From: Protonemura montana
Taxonomy: Eukaryota > Arthropoda > Insecta > Plecoptera > Nemouridae
Assembly: GCA_947568835.1 (NCBI GenBank)
Contig: OX387608.1
Location: forward strand, 2,394,001 to 2,458,000
Direction of reading: 5' to 3'
DNA length: 64,000 bases
Under the pieces are notes generated by a model. The model was not told where the DNA came from. It worked only from the letters and a program-made list of their open reading frames with translations, and made no database searches. Made by a program: the position numbers and the translations under genes. This document shows positions 53,424 through 63,754 of the stretch, piece after piece; position 1 is the stretch's first letter; every line of letters starts with the position of its first letter.

Positions 53424-53958
53424 AATGCTGCCCGGAAAGGTGTTGCGTGTGCCTTGTTACTTGTTTATTGACTGTGAATTTTGAGTTTGGAGGCCGAAAC
53501 GAGGATTTTCTTGAACTTGTAATTCCACATTGTTGCCACAGTTACGATGCCAAAAATTGCAACTATTTTTACTTGAAGATTTCTTGTTTGTTGTTTTGGC
53601 AAGTAACAGTAACAGGTTTGACACTAAAATCGTCTCAAAAAGCCAGTATCCAAGTAGCTCAATGGTTTAGAGCAACACCCGCGACAGGTGGAGATCGGGG
53701 TTCGAGTCCCCGTTTGGGCATCAATTTTTGAGATGGTAGTAGTGTTCATAATAATAAAAAAATGTGCCATGTCTTCGCAGGAATGATTGAAAATCGCACA
53801 GTTTGCAACGAAATAAATCACTTGGAGTGATTGTAACATCTTTAATGGACAACAGATACACGAGAGGTTTATGAGGCACGTTGCGAGAATTTAACAATGT
53901 GTCCAGCTTGGCTGCGTTCATCGAGGCTCGTCTCCCGCTGCCAGAGTTTCGACTTTGT
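53424..53958. promoter_or_regulatory. Upstream region of SDR copy 2 / 3' flank of SDR copy 3, with tRNA-hairpin repeat
   Basis: Copy 2 start at 53423 and copy 3 stop at 53959, both minus. A plus-strand tRNA-hairpin repeat occupies 53620-53760 (core 53648-53719, with box A TAGCTCAATGG and box B GGTTCGAGTCC). The rest holds no recognised motif. Confidence 0.6.
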
Positions 53959-56900
53959 CTAGCAGACGGAAGTCAAGAAGTTAGCCGATGAATGTTGCTC
54001 GGGGAACGTGAAGTGGAAGATCTCGCCAGCCTCCACGATGTAGCAGCTGGACGAAGTGCCGATCTTGAGGACGTGGACAGCGGCCTTCCCTACTTCGTGC
54101 GCCCTGCCGATAAGATTAAAAAAAAAATTTTGCTGTGTCCCCATTTTGCTTTGGGCGATTGCTTTACACTAAATTGCCTCTGCCTTACACTATCAAAGAT
54201 TGCTTCACACTACATCGCCTCTGCCTTACACTATCAAAGATTGTGCAGCCCGTTGCAAGCAACAAGAATCTCTGATGTGCGGACATGCAAGGATTCATGC
54301 AAGGATCAACAATGTCGGAAGGTAGAATGCATTGTTCAGCTTTTCGACTGGCATAATGCTGTCATGCTTGGTAGTTAGTTGGTTTGACATTCCAAGATGG
54401 AATCGAGAAGAGAGAGAGAGGCAGTAAAAAGACCGGCACGAAAGTAAGATTGTGACGATCAAAAACTCTGCCGTGAAATGCAGATAGAGAAAGAAGAGCA
54501 GGTTGCATTCCCACTAGAAGTGAGTTTGCTAAATCTGCGATAGGGCTATCAATTAGTCTACGTGGGAGCAGGAATTGAAGTAGATGCAGGAATTTCTAGC
54601 TCTGGGAGGAGCATTTCCGTTAGAATGTCCACATGAGAGAGCAATGGTCGTACAGTTTTTTAAAAGGGCTATCTGTCGTCAATTGCCGATTAGAAGCAAG
54701 GAGGCGTTACTTCAGTGTACATCGAGGAGGGTTCCGTTGAAAGTTCTTGTTGTTCTTGTTGGTTCTTGTGGTCTAGAGTTGGTTAGATTAGTTCAGGTTA
54801 CATATTGACCTTTGAAGCGGCAGCGCGTGGATCTTTTTGACGGAGTCGACGCCCATGCGAGCGCTGAGAGACTTGAGCTCAACGTTCTCCAGCTGGCCCG
54901 TTGTGGTCACCCCTGGACAGAGGGCCAGCACGCGAAGACAGGTCTTCTTGAAGTGGTACGGGTCCTGTATAAGATGGAGAAACTCAGTACAAACATTCCA
55001 ACACAATTTCACTTAGAAACAAACCTCAAACTGCAAGTGAAACACCGGTCCTCGTGAGATCACCCAAGTTAAGCAACACTGCGCTGAGTCAGGTATTGGA
55101 TGGGTGACCATTATACACATGACTAGTTCTATTCGGGAGAGAGGTTGGAGGGATATAAGTTAAGCGACACTGCACTGGGTCAGGTATTGGATGGATGACC
55201 ATCATACACATGACCACTTCTGTTTGGGAGAAAGGTTGGAGGGATGAAAGTTAAGTAACACTGCACTGGGTCAGGTATTGGATGGTTGATCATCATACAC
55301 ATGACCAGTTCTGTTCGGGAGAGAGGTTGGAGGGATGAAAGTTAAGCAACACTGCACTGGGTCAGGTATTGGATGGGTGACCATCATACACATGACCAGT
55401 TCTGTTCGGGAGAGAGGTTGGAGGGATAAATGTTAAGCAACACTGCGCTGGGTCAGGTATTGGATGGGTGACCATCATATACATGACCAGTTCTGTTCGG
55501 GAGAGAGGTTGGAGTGATGAAAGTTAGTACAGTAACTTCACTCGCCTTGCTTATCAACCTCTCGACAGCATGGATTTGTGGAGGAATCCTGCTGTTCGAG
55601 TTGTACCGTCCTTCGGAAGTGACGTTAATCCAGTGGTTCCCTTGGTGCTCTTCGGCACGTGCCGGCACCGGGTTTCCCCTCCTCTCTTCTAAACTATATT
55701 GGGTTCATCATCATCCACTCATTACAGACGCCATTAGACCAGTGCCACATGACCCATTATCAAAACATTGCGTCGTTAAACACCACAAATCAATCAATCA
55801 AGTATAAAGGTTAAAGCAGACGAGCGTGGTGCTTACCCCGAATGATCGGGTGAGTCCGATGATGCCGTGGTTGCTAGCGCTGTAGACAGGTGCGGTCTCC
55901 GCTGGAATCATGCCGGAGATCCCAGTGACGTTGAGTACGACGCCACCGTTTCCCTTGCAGCACAAACCATCCTTCGCCATGTACTTCATGGCCAGGATGA
56001 CTCCCCTAGCCGTTGCCTTCTGTAACCAAGCCAAGCGTTCTATCAAAACAACTTCAATAGCAGGCTCAAACTGCCTCCGCAATACTCGGTCAAATTTTTA
56101 TTAAATTAAATTAAATTTTAGAAATATAATGTGTATCCCATTATTATGAACACATGGTAACAGTCTCAAAAATTGATGACCAAACGTGGACTTGAACCCC
56201 GATCTCCACCTGTTGCGGGTGTTGCTCTGACCCATTGAGCCACTTGGACACTGGCTTTTTGAGACGATTTTAGTGTATTTGATGAGAATGACGGATCTCC
56301 AAGGAGTAGGACCAAGAGGCTGTGAATACTCAGAGTCACTCTGATTCTAGTGACGCTATATCACGTCACAACCTGTCAATCTCGAGTAACTACAATTTTA
56401 CGTTGGATTCGTTGCTGTATTAGGATGAAATCTTATTTAAATTGCAAACGCTTGCAATTCCCCGGGGTATTTTACCACGTCACCGTCCCAAAAAGCCAGT
56501 GTCCAAGTAGCTCAATTGGTTAGAGCAACACCCACGACAGGTGAAGATCGGGGTTTAAGTTCCCGTTTGAGCATCAATTTTTGAGACGGTTATAGTGTTG
56601 ATAATAATAAAATACTCCGCGCATTGCAAGCGTTTGCAATTTCGATCAGATTTCATCTAAAAGTGTCTCCCAGGCCGCCGTATTATTATCCTGGCACATG
56701 AGGACGTCTTCTTACAAGATTGGTGTCGATCTCGAGGTCCCAGCATCGGTCGTTCATCATCCCGGCCGAGTTTACCATGATGTCAATCCGGGAGAACCGG
56801 GATATTGTCTCCCTCATCAAGGCTGGAAACAAAACCACGTCTCAATTCAGGATGGGAAGATCAAGGGATGGATCATTAGTATTATTATTTCTATAAAATA

Positions 56901-59900
56901 TGTATTATCATTATTACTCTAGAATATTATCATTATACCTTTATTTTAATTTTATTAAGATTACCACTTCTGAATTAGATAGGTACCTACTAAGTCCACT
57001 ATTATTAATAACCCTACCACAGAGTAGGACCAACTATTACTTTATTATGAGGTACTGTACTGATCGTAGTCTTAATCACTATTATTATTATTAAATTTTA
57101 CATCACTGTTTACAGTTCCATATGTAAACTTATTCTATAAGACCATACAATTACCATGTAACTTGTCAGTAGCCAAACAAATAAATCAAAAACAAAGGAT
57201 TCAATTCATTTGCATTAATCCAAATATTTTTTGTAAAAAATAAAAAAAAAACCTAGCATCCTTCACATTAAAATTACGGCCCACTATGAAGATTCAACTG
57301 AAAAAATGAGTAAATAATAAAACAAACCGCAAGACTGCTCAGATAAAGTGATGTATTCCCACATCAACACATGGATTTAGTTAAATAAATAAAAAAAAAA
57401 CCTATATATAGTTCCTAGAATAGTTTCTTACCACATCCCAAACCATATACAATTGTAAGATGAAATTAAAAATATCAAATATCAATTACACTTGTTCTCA
57501 ATTACCTAGTAAACTCTAGAATCCAAGATGAATATTAGAGTTATCATTGGAGTGTAACGTTGAAGGTTCTTGGGCTTAGTTTGATTGTTACTTAAAATGA
57601 ATGCCAAACCTTCAAACTGTTTGTTGCAGTTAACGTCGACATCGTAGAAGACGGCCTTGTTTTGTCCAAACTCCTCGTTCAGTGATTTCACCGCCGCCTC
57701 CCCCTCGAGTGAATTGTTGGACGCAAGGACTGCTTTCTGTGAGAAGCGAGAACCACTTGGGTCGGTCCATGTCTTGAATTATCGATATTTTGAGTCGTTA
57801 TTATTTACTTAAAGAGGTTCTTTAAAAAGGACGGCAGCAAGCGCCATTGGGTGGCATCTACCGTTACTACGTGTTGTCGGCCTCGTTTGCTCAGCAGCAA
57901 GCGCCATCGGGTGGCACCTACCGTTACCACGTGTTGCCGGCCTCGTTTGCTCAGCAGCAAGCGCCATCTGGTGGCACCTACCGTTACCACGTGTTGCCGG
58001 CCTCGTTTGCTCAGCAGCAAGCGCCATCTGGTGGCACCTAACGTTACCACGTGTTGCCGGTCTCGTTTGCTCAGCAGCAAGCGCCATCGGGTGGCACCTA
58101 CCGTTACCACGTGTTGCCGGCCTCGTTTGCTCAGCAGCAAGCGCCATCTGGTGGCACCTACCGTTACCACGTGTTGCCGGCCTCGTTTGCTCAGCAGCAA
58201 GTTTAACATCAGCGCTGGCTCTCTAATAACTCAACAACACTACCGACCTTGAGTCCAGCGCAGAGCAGCTGTTGAGCTGTCGCCAACCCGATCCCAGACG
58301 TGCCTCCCGTGATGAGCGCGATCTTGCATGCGGGCTCCATGAGTACCAACTCCTTGCCGGTGCTGCCAACCAAACAACAGATAGAGACAGAATCATAGAC
58401 CGTCCATCAGTGCCGGTCTTTCAGCGGCACGTTAAGAAATTAACAGACTGCAGTGTTTTTTGGTTTTCTGGCATTTCCACTAGGGAGCAAAAACCAGCAA
58501 GCGTATGAATTGGAAAGGAAGCTAGACTGGAGCTTCCTTTCCAATTAACAGACTGTTAACAAACAGAAAACGTCTTTTCATTGGTTTTAATTACAAATTA
58601 ACGTACCGTTAGGTTCTTATCGACCACTGTAAAATGGGCACTTAGTATGGGAATCACTAAAAAAACAGGCTAAAGAAGGTGGATTTTTATCGTTTTAAAG
58701 TATTGATGGGAAATAAATGGGGGTTGGAGGGAATTGAATAAGAAAGTGAACGAGACGGAAGAAAATATAGACATCGAAGACAATTCTCGAGTCAGTTTTG
58801 ATTTAAAACAAAAACGGAGGCAAATTCTCTTGTTTTTAATATGGACCGCTAAAGAATGTGACTTATTAGAAGAAAGAAACGTGAATGAAGGAAAAAAATG
58901 ACAAGGACGAATTTCAAAAACTTTTACCCCCATCGTCCTATCGAGTGTGTTCTATAAATATGGACAGCAGCAAAGTCCAACGGAAATGTTAGGGGAAATA
59001 GGTTGGGCGTCTTTAGAGAATAGGAGGACGGTGGTCAAGATGTGCATCGTGTACAAGGCAATGACCGGGCAAGAAGCACGGTGTGAAATAAGTGTTCACA
59101 GCTGGAAAATGCCCAGCGTCTGGGCAGGCTGGACCACCGCATGAAGTTCACAGAGACAGGCCATCGAACCAACGCTGGAAAGGCACTCATTTGTGTCGCG
59201 CCGTGACTCATGGCCGTCAAATGTTTTCAAATGTCCAAGTTTTCAAGGAAAATATTGTAAATAATTATGTAAACTACTGAAATGTAAAATCTTAGTCACA
59301 GGGCATAAAGCCCAGAACTAATTAAACCCAATAAATAAAAATAAATAAAATAAAAAGTATCAAACTCTTACCATGATTGTTTTTAGACTCATGTCTATTT
59401 GATGTAAACTTAGCACTAGTTTTAACAAAAACTATTTCAACTGGGTTTTGAATGCTTAAAGGGGGTACAAGCTACAAAATGTTGAGAAATTTATTTGTCC
59501 TTTACTTAGCATTCAAAAACCAGTTGAAATAGTTTTTGTTAAAACTCTTACCATCTTTTTGGGGGCGGGTCTGGACAGTAGGTGTTGCTTGGTGGCGCTG
59601 GAGGCGGCGGTGGCGGGCAGCAGATATTCCTCGGGGGCGGTGGTGGTGGGGGCGGCGGTCCACACGGGTTTTTACGCGGGGGCGGTGGCGGAGGTCCCTT
59701 GCACTGCTTGGGTTTACGAGGCGGACAGCACTTGCGACCAGGTGGCTTTGGGGGCGGACAGCATGGACTGGCTGGGGGTGTCGGCGGTGGAGAGGGGCAG
59801 CAGTTCTTTGGGGGCGGGTCAGGTGGGTTGCATGGCTTGGGCTTGGGGGCGGGAGGGGGGCAGCACTTCTTTGGTTTTGGGGGCGGGGGTGGGGGCGGGC

Positions 59901-60421
59901 AACACTTGGTGCTGAAGACGTAAGCAAAGCCGAGACGACCATGAGAGAACCTGTGAAGGATTTTAGAAGAGTTGTTCTGCCGGCTAACAGAATGGAGTGG
60001 GTCGCGGCCCACTAACCTAACCTAACCTGGTTACAGAACTCGTTCATAGTTGATGCTTTTTAACATTGTAAACAAATTCAAAATGTTTAAAAATGACCAA
60101 AAATTGATATTATTACTATGAAGACTATTCTCGACATCAATTTCTGAGACGTTTATACTGTTCATAATAATAAAATACCCACGCATTGCAAGCGTTTGCA
60201 ATTTAAATTAGACTTCAAATAAAAATTGAGATCTTAGTATTGTAAATTTTAAACTATTTTATGTATTTTATATCGAATTGTCTAGTATGTTTATTTGTAA
60301 TATTTTGCTTGCAAACTGTCCAACCATAAATTTATCTGGTTGTCATTATTATTTTAGTGGAACAGTTTGGAATTAATTAATCAAGTACCCACCATGTGCT
60401 TGTCCTTCCAAAGGGTAGCAT
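53959..60421 (-). CDS. SDR copy 3: short-chain dehydrogenase/reductase with long Cys/Pro-rich N-terminal region
   Basis: Eight exons: 60393-60421, 59552-59950, 58248-58362, 57610-57736, 56716-56822, 55837-56019, 54810-54964 and 53959-54103. Phases agree; 419 residues. Exon 1 (MLPFGRTST) was found by its 29-nt length, phase and resemblance to copies 1 and 2. Exon 2 is 399 nt instead of 93-96: after FSHGRLGFAYVFSTK come more than 110 residues made almost only of Cys, Pro, Lys and Asn (CCPPPPPPPKPKKCCPPP, then further CCPP units). Then ELVLMEPACKIALITGGTSG starts the SDR domain. Active-site region: VNSAG, VVLNVTGISGMIP (Gly for Ser), VYSASNHGIIG; here the catalytic Lys of YxxxK is Asn. CPG is kept. 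Probably mitochondrial and not an active dehydrogenase (inference). Confidence 0.9.
54104..54809. other. SDR copy 3 intron 7, nothing recognised
   Basis: About 700 bp without a known repeat, except a small local duplication (TGCCTCTGCCTTACACTATC twice near 54177-54240) and a GA-rich stretch near 54400. Confidence 0.5.
55040..55802 (+). mobile_element. 5S rRNA-headed SINE-like element with tandem head
   Basis: Starts with the 5S-like head (AACACCGGTCCTCGTGAGAT, then CACCCAAGTTAAGCAACACT). The 91-bp unit containing the 5S internal promoter then repeats five times (to about 55520). The body (AACTTCACTCGCCTTGCTTA ... GGCACGTGCCGGCACCGGGT) follows, and the 3' tail (CGTCGTTAAACACCACAAAT, then CAATCAATCAA) completes it. 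The ATCA-type tail suggests a LINE partner with the same 3' end. It lies in SDR copy 3 intron 6, ending 35 bp before the exon 6 donor. Confidence 0.85.
56140..56660. repeat. Inverted pair of tRNA-hairpin repeats
   Basis: Minus-strand core 56178-56249 with a complete right side (GTGACGCTATATCACGTCAC palindrome, TTGCAAACGCTTGCAA), followed at 56470 by a plus-strand copy with core 56501-56572. It lies in SDR copy 3 intron 5, ending 55 bp before exon 5. Confidence 0.88.
56850..57200. other. A+T-rich tract, probable retroelement tail
   Basis: ATTATTATTTCT-type simple sequence and phrases like those at 17080-17160 (ATTATTATCATTATTACT). It may be an untranslated tail of the same retroelement family; weakly supported. 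Confidence 0.4.
57838..58203. repeat. 60-bp minisatellite, six copies
   Basis: Unit: GCGCCATCGGGTGGCACCTA, then CCGTTACCACGTGTTGCCGG, then CCTCGTTTGCTCAGCAGCAA, repeating exactly every 60 bp with a few point changes. Since 60 is a multiple of 3, frames stay open in both directions, but it lies inside SDR copy 3 intron 3, 45 bp from the exon 3 donor. Confidence 0.95.
58935..59360 (+). mobile_element. Non-LTR retroelement 3' end
   Basis: Frame with EIGWASLENRRTVVKMCIVY, then KAMTGQEA, typical of LINE ORF2 C-termini, ending with AATAAATAAAAATAAATAAA at about 59328-59350. It lies in SDR copy 3 intron 2. Confidence 0.7.
59375..59548. repeat. Foldback repeat abutting the Cys/Pro exon donor
   Basis: GATTGTTTTTAGACTCATGT ... 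AACTATTTCAACTGGGTTTT, then GAATGCTTAAAG, reverses to CTTTACTTAGCATTCAAAAA, then CCAGTTGAAATAGTTTTTGT. The right arm ends only a few bases from the splice donor of SDR copy 3 exon 2 (donor GT at 59550-59551, minus). Confidence 0.8.
60125..60220 (+). repeat. tRNA-hairpin repeat, right end only
   Basis: GACATCAATTTCTGAGACGT, TTATACTGTTCATAATAATA and GCAAGCGTTTGCAATTTAAA; lacks the core. It is in SDR copy 3 intron 1. Confidence 0.7.
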
Positions 60422-62485
60422 CTTCACTCGGTTCACAGCCAGGAGGCACTGAAGTTGATTCACTCGAAATTTCAATTACTAAGGTCCAATGGGAAATTTT
60501 GACTGAATTTATGACGAAATTTTTGACTGAATTTTTGATGAAATTTTTTACTTTAATTTTGACAGCTTGGTAACCAATGTTACTACAACAATATTACTTT
60601 TTAGTGCAGTTTAGTCTTCCGAGAATGTTGTTCATTTTGTTTCATATTCTCTCTGCATTTGACACGCTATTGTTTAACGAAAATGTCTTTCTGACGTCTT
60701 TTCGGTTCCATTTATGGCCGACCGAACTCTTTAGGAAAGTGAGCAATTGTATTCTACTTGGTACATAAATTCATCTGTTGAACACAGCTTTCTAAATCTT
60801 GCCGTATTGCCAGAACTTAGCAGTTGACTTCGTTGAGCTCATTTAACCTATCAAAATATTCCGGGAGCAGCTGGACTGGAAATAAAAATTGGCTTGGGGG
60901 ATATTTTATTCATAGATCAGCTTGAAATGTTGTTTTTATTAGAAGTTACGACAAAAATGACAAGTATTGTACACTACAGCAATTGCTTATAGCTACATGC
61001 TATCTCTTCTAGCTACGTACTCGGTAGGTGAACATAAAGGGTGTTGTACTTCGGTTAAAAGGACTCAATCCCCGTTTCACGGAGATCATTTTCCGTGCTC
61101 GACTTTCTCTCAATATAAAATCGGACACTGACAGCAATAAATTACAAAATACATTCATCTCGGGTACCAAAACGTGTTAGAAAAGGTTTCCATTCATTGG
61201 ACTAGGGCCAGACATCACGTAAATATCGCAGACAAAACTTAAATATGATTAACAACTTATCAAACTACCGTAAAACAATTCAATAATTCGTAATCACATA
61301 GACATAACACTCATACACTCTGATTAGTTACAATATCTGGTTAGTATTATTATTATTTGTTCGTTTTAAAATTAATTCAAACATTATTTTTCGAGTGCTA
61401 TCAAAATATCACGCTTTAAATTCTTAGAAGCAATACGTGTACATAAACAAGTGAAGTTTTGGAATATTCAATACTTTGTACTAGCAAAGTGGTTCTTTAA
61501 ATCTTATTTTAAAACTTTAAGTGATAAAAACAAATATTATATTCGTTTAGAACCTTTAGATTTCTTAACAAGCTAGATACGAGTTAATTGTAATGATTTT
61601 AGAAGCTCCTCTAAGTTATCAACATTGCTTAAATTCCGGTATAGACACGTTATGGTAAAAGCTGTTCACATATTTTCTACATTGACGCTTAACCAGTCGC
61701 TACTGCTAGCAAATTTGTTCAGGCTACCCTCCAATCAGCATGCTTTAGAAGGTAGGTGGAACCATAAGAACCTACCCTAACCTTAATACGCTAAATTAGC
61801 ATCTTATATGGCACAACATATGATACACGAGAAATACACAATAATCAATAGAGTTTCATACAGTAATCGCCAGGCATGGAAAGAGGTCGTAGAATCTGCC
61901 AACAAATCGGGAACAAAACTGGATTTCTGTGCTTGCACTTGTCTTTACATTCACATTTCTGGAAATTAACTTTCGTTTCTTATTTGACCAAAGCAGCATT
62001 TATCTGTCACTTTTGACACAGAGCCAGCTGTTTTATAAGCAGCTGTTTTTACAAGCACTTGATGCAGCCGATTTAAGCGTTAGCGTATGTTCGCTTGCCT
62101 TTTGATCTCGCAAGTCACGTAAGCCATTTGTTCCATCTTTCCCGGCACCAAGGTGCCTGATTTTAAAACCTTATCGACATGACTTGATTCCAGTTTTGCT
62201 GCCTATGCCTTACAATAGGCAGCAAGCAGGAGACGAGAAATGCACCTCAACTAACCAGCTGTTTGGATATCCATGTCCGTTCAGGAACCGTTCAGGCACC
62301 AAACGGAACGCAACTGCAAAACCTTGCCCAACTTTGAACTATGAGTACGAAATTCCAGGGCCATCTTAACTGTCTGCAGATGGCAACGTGAGTCTAGCCT
62401 AATAGGTACAAGTTTGAACACTTGTTTAACTTTTGGTTATTTAAGGTTATTTCAGGTCATATGAGATCAGCGGACTGGTATAGAC
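60422..62485. other. SDR copy 3 upstream region and SDR copy 4 3' region
   Basis: About 2 kb of A+T-rich sequence. It should include the copy 3 promoter at its left end and the copy 4 3' UTR at its right end. No repeat family of this window and no coding exon are recognised. Confidence 0.5.
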
Positions 62486-63674
62486 CTAGTGGGCCAGGAA
62501 ACTTATTTCCCGCGCTGGTTCATTGTTTTCCACGAGCCACACGCTTCCGCTGGCTGCCTTCTGAAGCACATGAATCAACGCACGTGCCACATGCTCGTTC
62601 CTGTGGATACGGAACAAACAGTCAGTCCGAGGGAAATATCGTTGTCATATGCGACTTGATTCCATCGATTTGAGGTTAGCTTCGAATTTGTAGCTTTAGA
62701 CAACGAGACTCAGCACTGACGTTAAAGCTGTGAAAATTACTGGTCGACAACTACAACGATGGAAATATTTCTGACCAAAGCCGTTTAAAACGCTTTTAAA
62801 CAACATTTGGGGTAATTTTCAATCGATACAGTAATTTGCTTTGAAATGCAGACATTAAAGCTAAAAATTCTAGACAACAATGAGAAAAGTACTTGGTATT
62901 CAAAACCCAGTTGAAATAGTTTTTGTTCAAACTAGTGCTGAGGCTAAATCAAGTAGACATGGGTCTAAAAACAATCATACAAGAAAAATACTTTTTAAAA
63001 GTGTAGTTTTTAACAAACGGAATATTTGGTGACTTGGAAATACAAACAAAATATCAATGGGACTTCTTACTTTGACCTCCAAATGACAGTTTAAAAGTTA
63101 AACCCCGGCCTTCAAGGTTAAAATATTAAACGGTGATTTGGACAGAGAGAAAATAGTGACGGCTGCAAAATAAAAGTTATTTTATTTGACAGGACAAAGC
63201 CTTCCTGAATCATCACCAAATTCAAATTTAAATTTACATATTTTTTTGTGTATTTATCTCAACATTCTCTTTGAAATATTTCAAAATGTCTGCTAAACGG
63301 GGACAGGACAAAGCGAAATCGGTCAAGTCGAGACATCGATGGCGTACTCACTTCTGCGGCACCAAATTAGCCATGTCTCTCTTCCACGCTCGTTCGTAGT
63401 CCCCGGAGAGCAGCATCTTCTTGACGTCCGGTCCCGCGTCGGCGGCCGCGGGGCAGACAGAGACGACCCTGACCCCGGTGACGTTGGCGTGGAACGAGTC
63501 TCCGAACGCGCGAGTGAAGCCCACGATGGCGTGCTTCGTTGCCGTGTAGATCGGGACGCTGACGTACGGCCGGACACAAACGTTGGAGCCCGTGTTGACC
63601 ACGGTACCCCCGCGACCGCCGCGATCCTTGCCCATGAAACGTTGGGCAAGCAGCGTGCCACGAATCACACCGTT
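62486..63674 (-). CDS. SDR copy 4 (3' part; 5' exons outside window), divergent paralogue
   Basis: Two exons visible: 63352-63674 and 62486-62600, joined in phase (AA-G), coding the last 145 residues. The first exon has GTLLAQRFMGKDRGGRGG, TVVNTGSNVCVRPYVSVPIY, TATKHAIVGFTRAF and VVSVCPAAADAG; the last has NEHVARALIHVLQKAASGSV, then WLVENNEP, like the C-terminal end of 15-PGDH-type SDRs. The Ser 13 residues before the catalytic Tyr is present (N-T-G-S), as are Tyr and Lys, so unlike copies 1-3 this copy could be an active enzyme. Two blocks that are separate exons in copies 1-3 are fused here without an intron. Whether it has the Cys/Pro N-terminus cannot be seen. Confidence 0.85.
62770..63330 (-). 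repeat. Interspersed repeat, GATTTCACCAACG family, with foldback-repeat fragment
   Basis: The segment contains a piece of the foldback repeat at 62890-62985 (ATTCAAAACCCAGTTGAAAT ... TCAAGTAGACATGGGTCTAA). Then comes the GATTTCACC family body (AACGGTGATTTGGACAGAGA, AAATAGTGACGGCTGCAAAA) to about 63330, some 20 bp from the SDR copy 4 exon edge. Confidence 0.75.
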
Positions 63675-63754
63675 CTAATGATAATAATAATAATAATAAA
63701 TGAATGGGTCACATTCATATCAGTAATATTCTGGGGGCAAAGCCGTTGACAGGT

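Noticed and set aside
55040-55520. Functional 5S rRNA genes
   Set aside because: Only the central part of 5S is present, with unrelated filler between units; the ends needed for the 5S terminal stem are missing.
57805-58252. Repetitive reading frames on both strands (60-bp units)
   Set aside because: A 60-bp minisatellite keeps frames open by its length; it lies in an intron and has no coding-like start or splice context.
59536-60015. Trp/Gly-rich plus-strand reading frames
   Set aside because: Antisense shadows of the Cys/Pro exon of SDR copy 3, which has matching splice sites and paralogues on the minus strand.
46160-60421. SDR copies 2 and 3 as pseudogenes
   Set aside because: Despite lost catalytic residues, every exon is open, all splice sites are present and phases agree, so simple decay is unlikely.
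63323-63749. Alternative frames around 63323-63749 on both strands
   Set aside because: They overlap the SDR copy 4 exon, whose frame carries the SDR motifs and proper splice sites.
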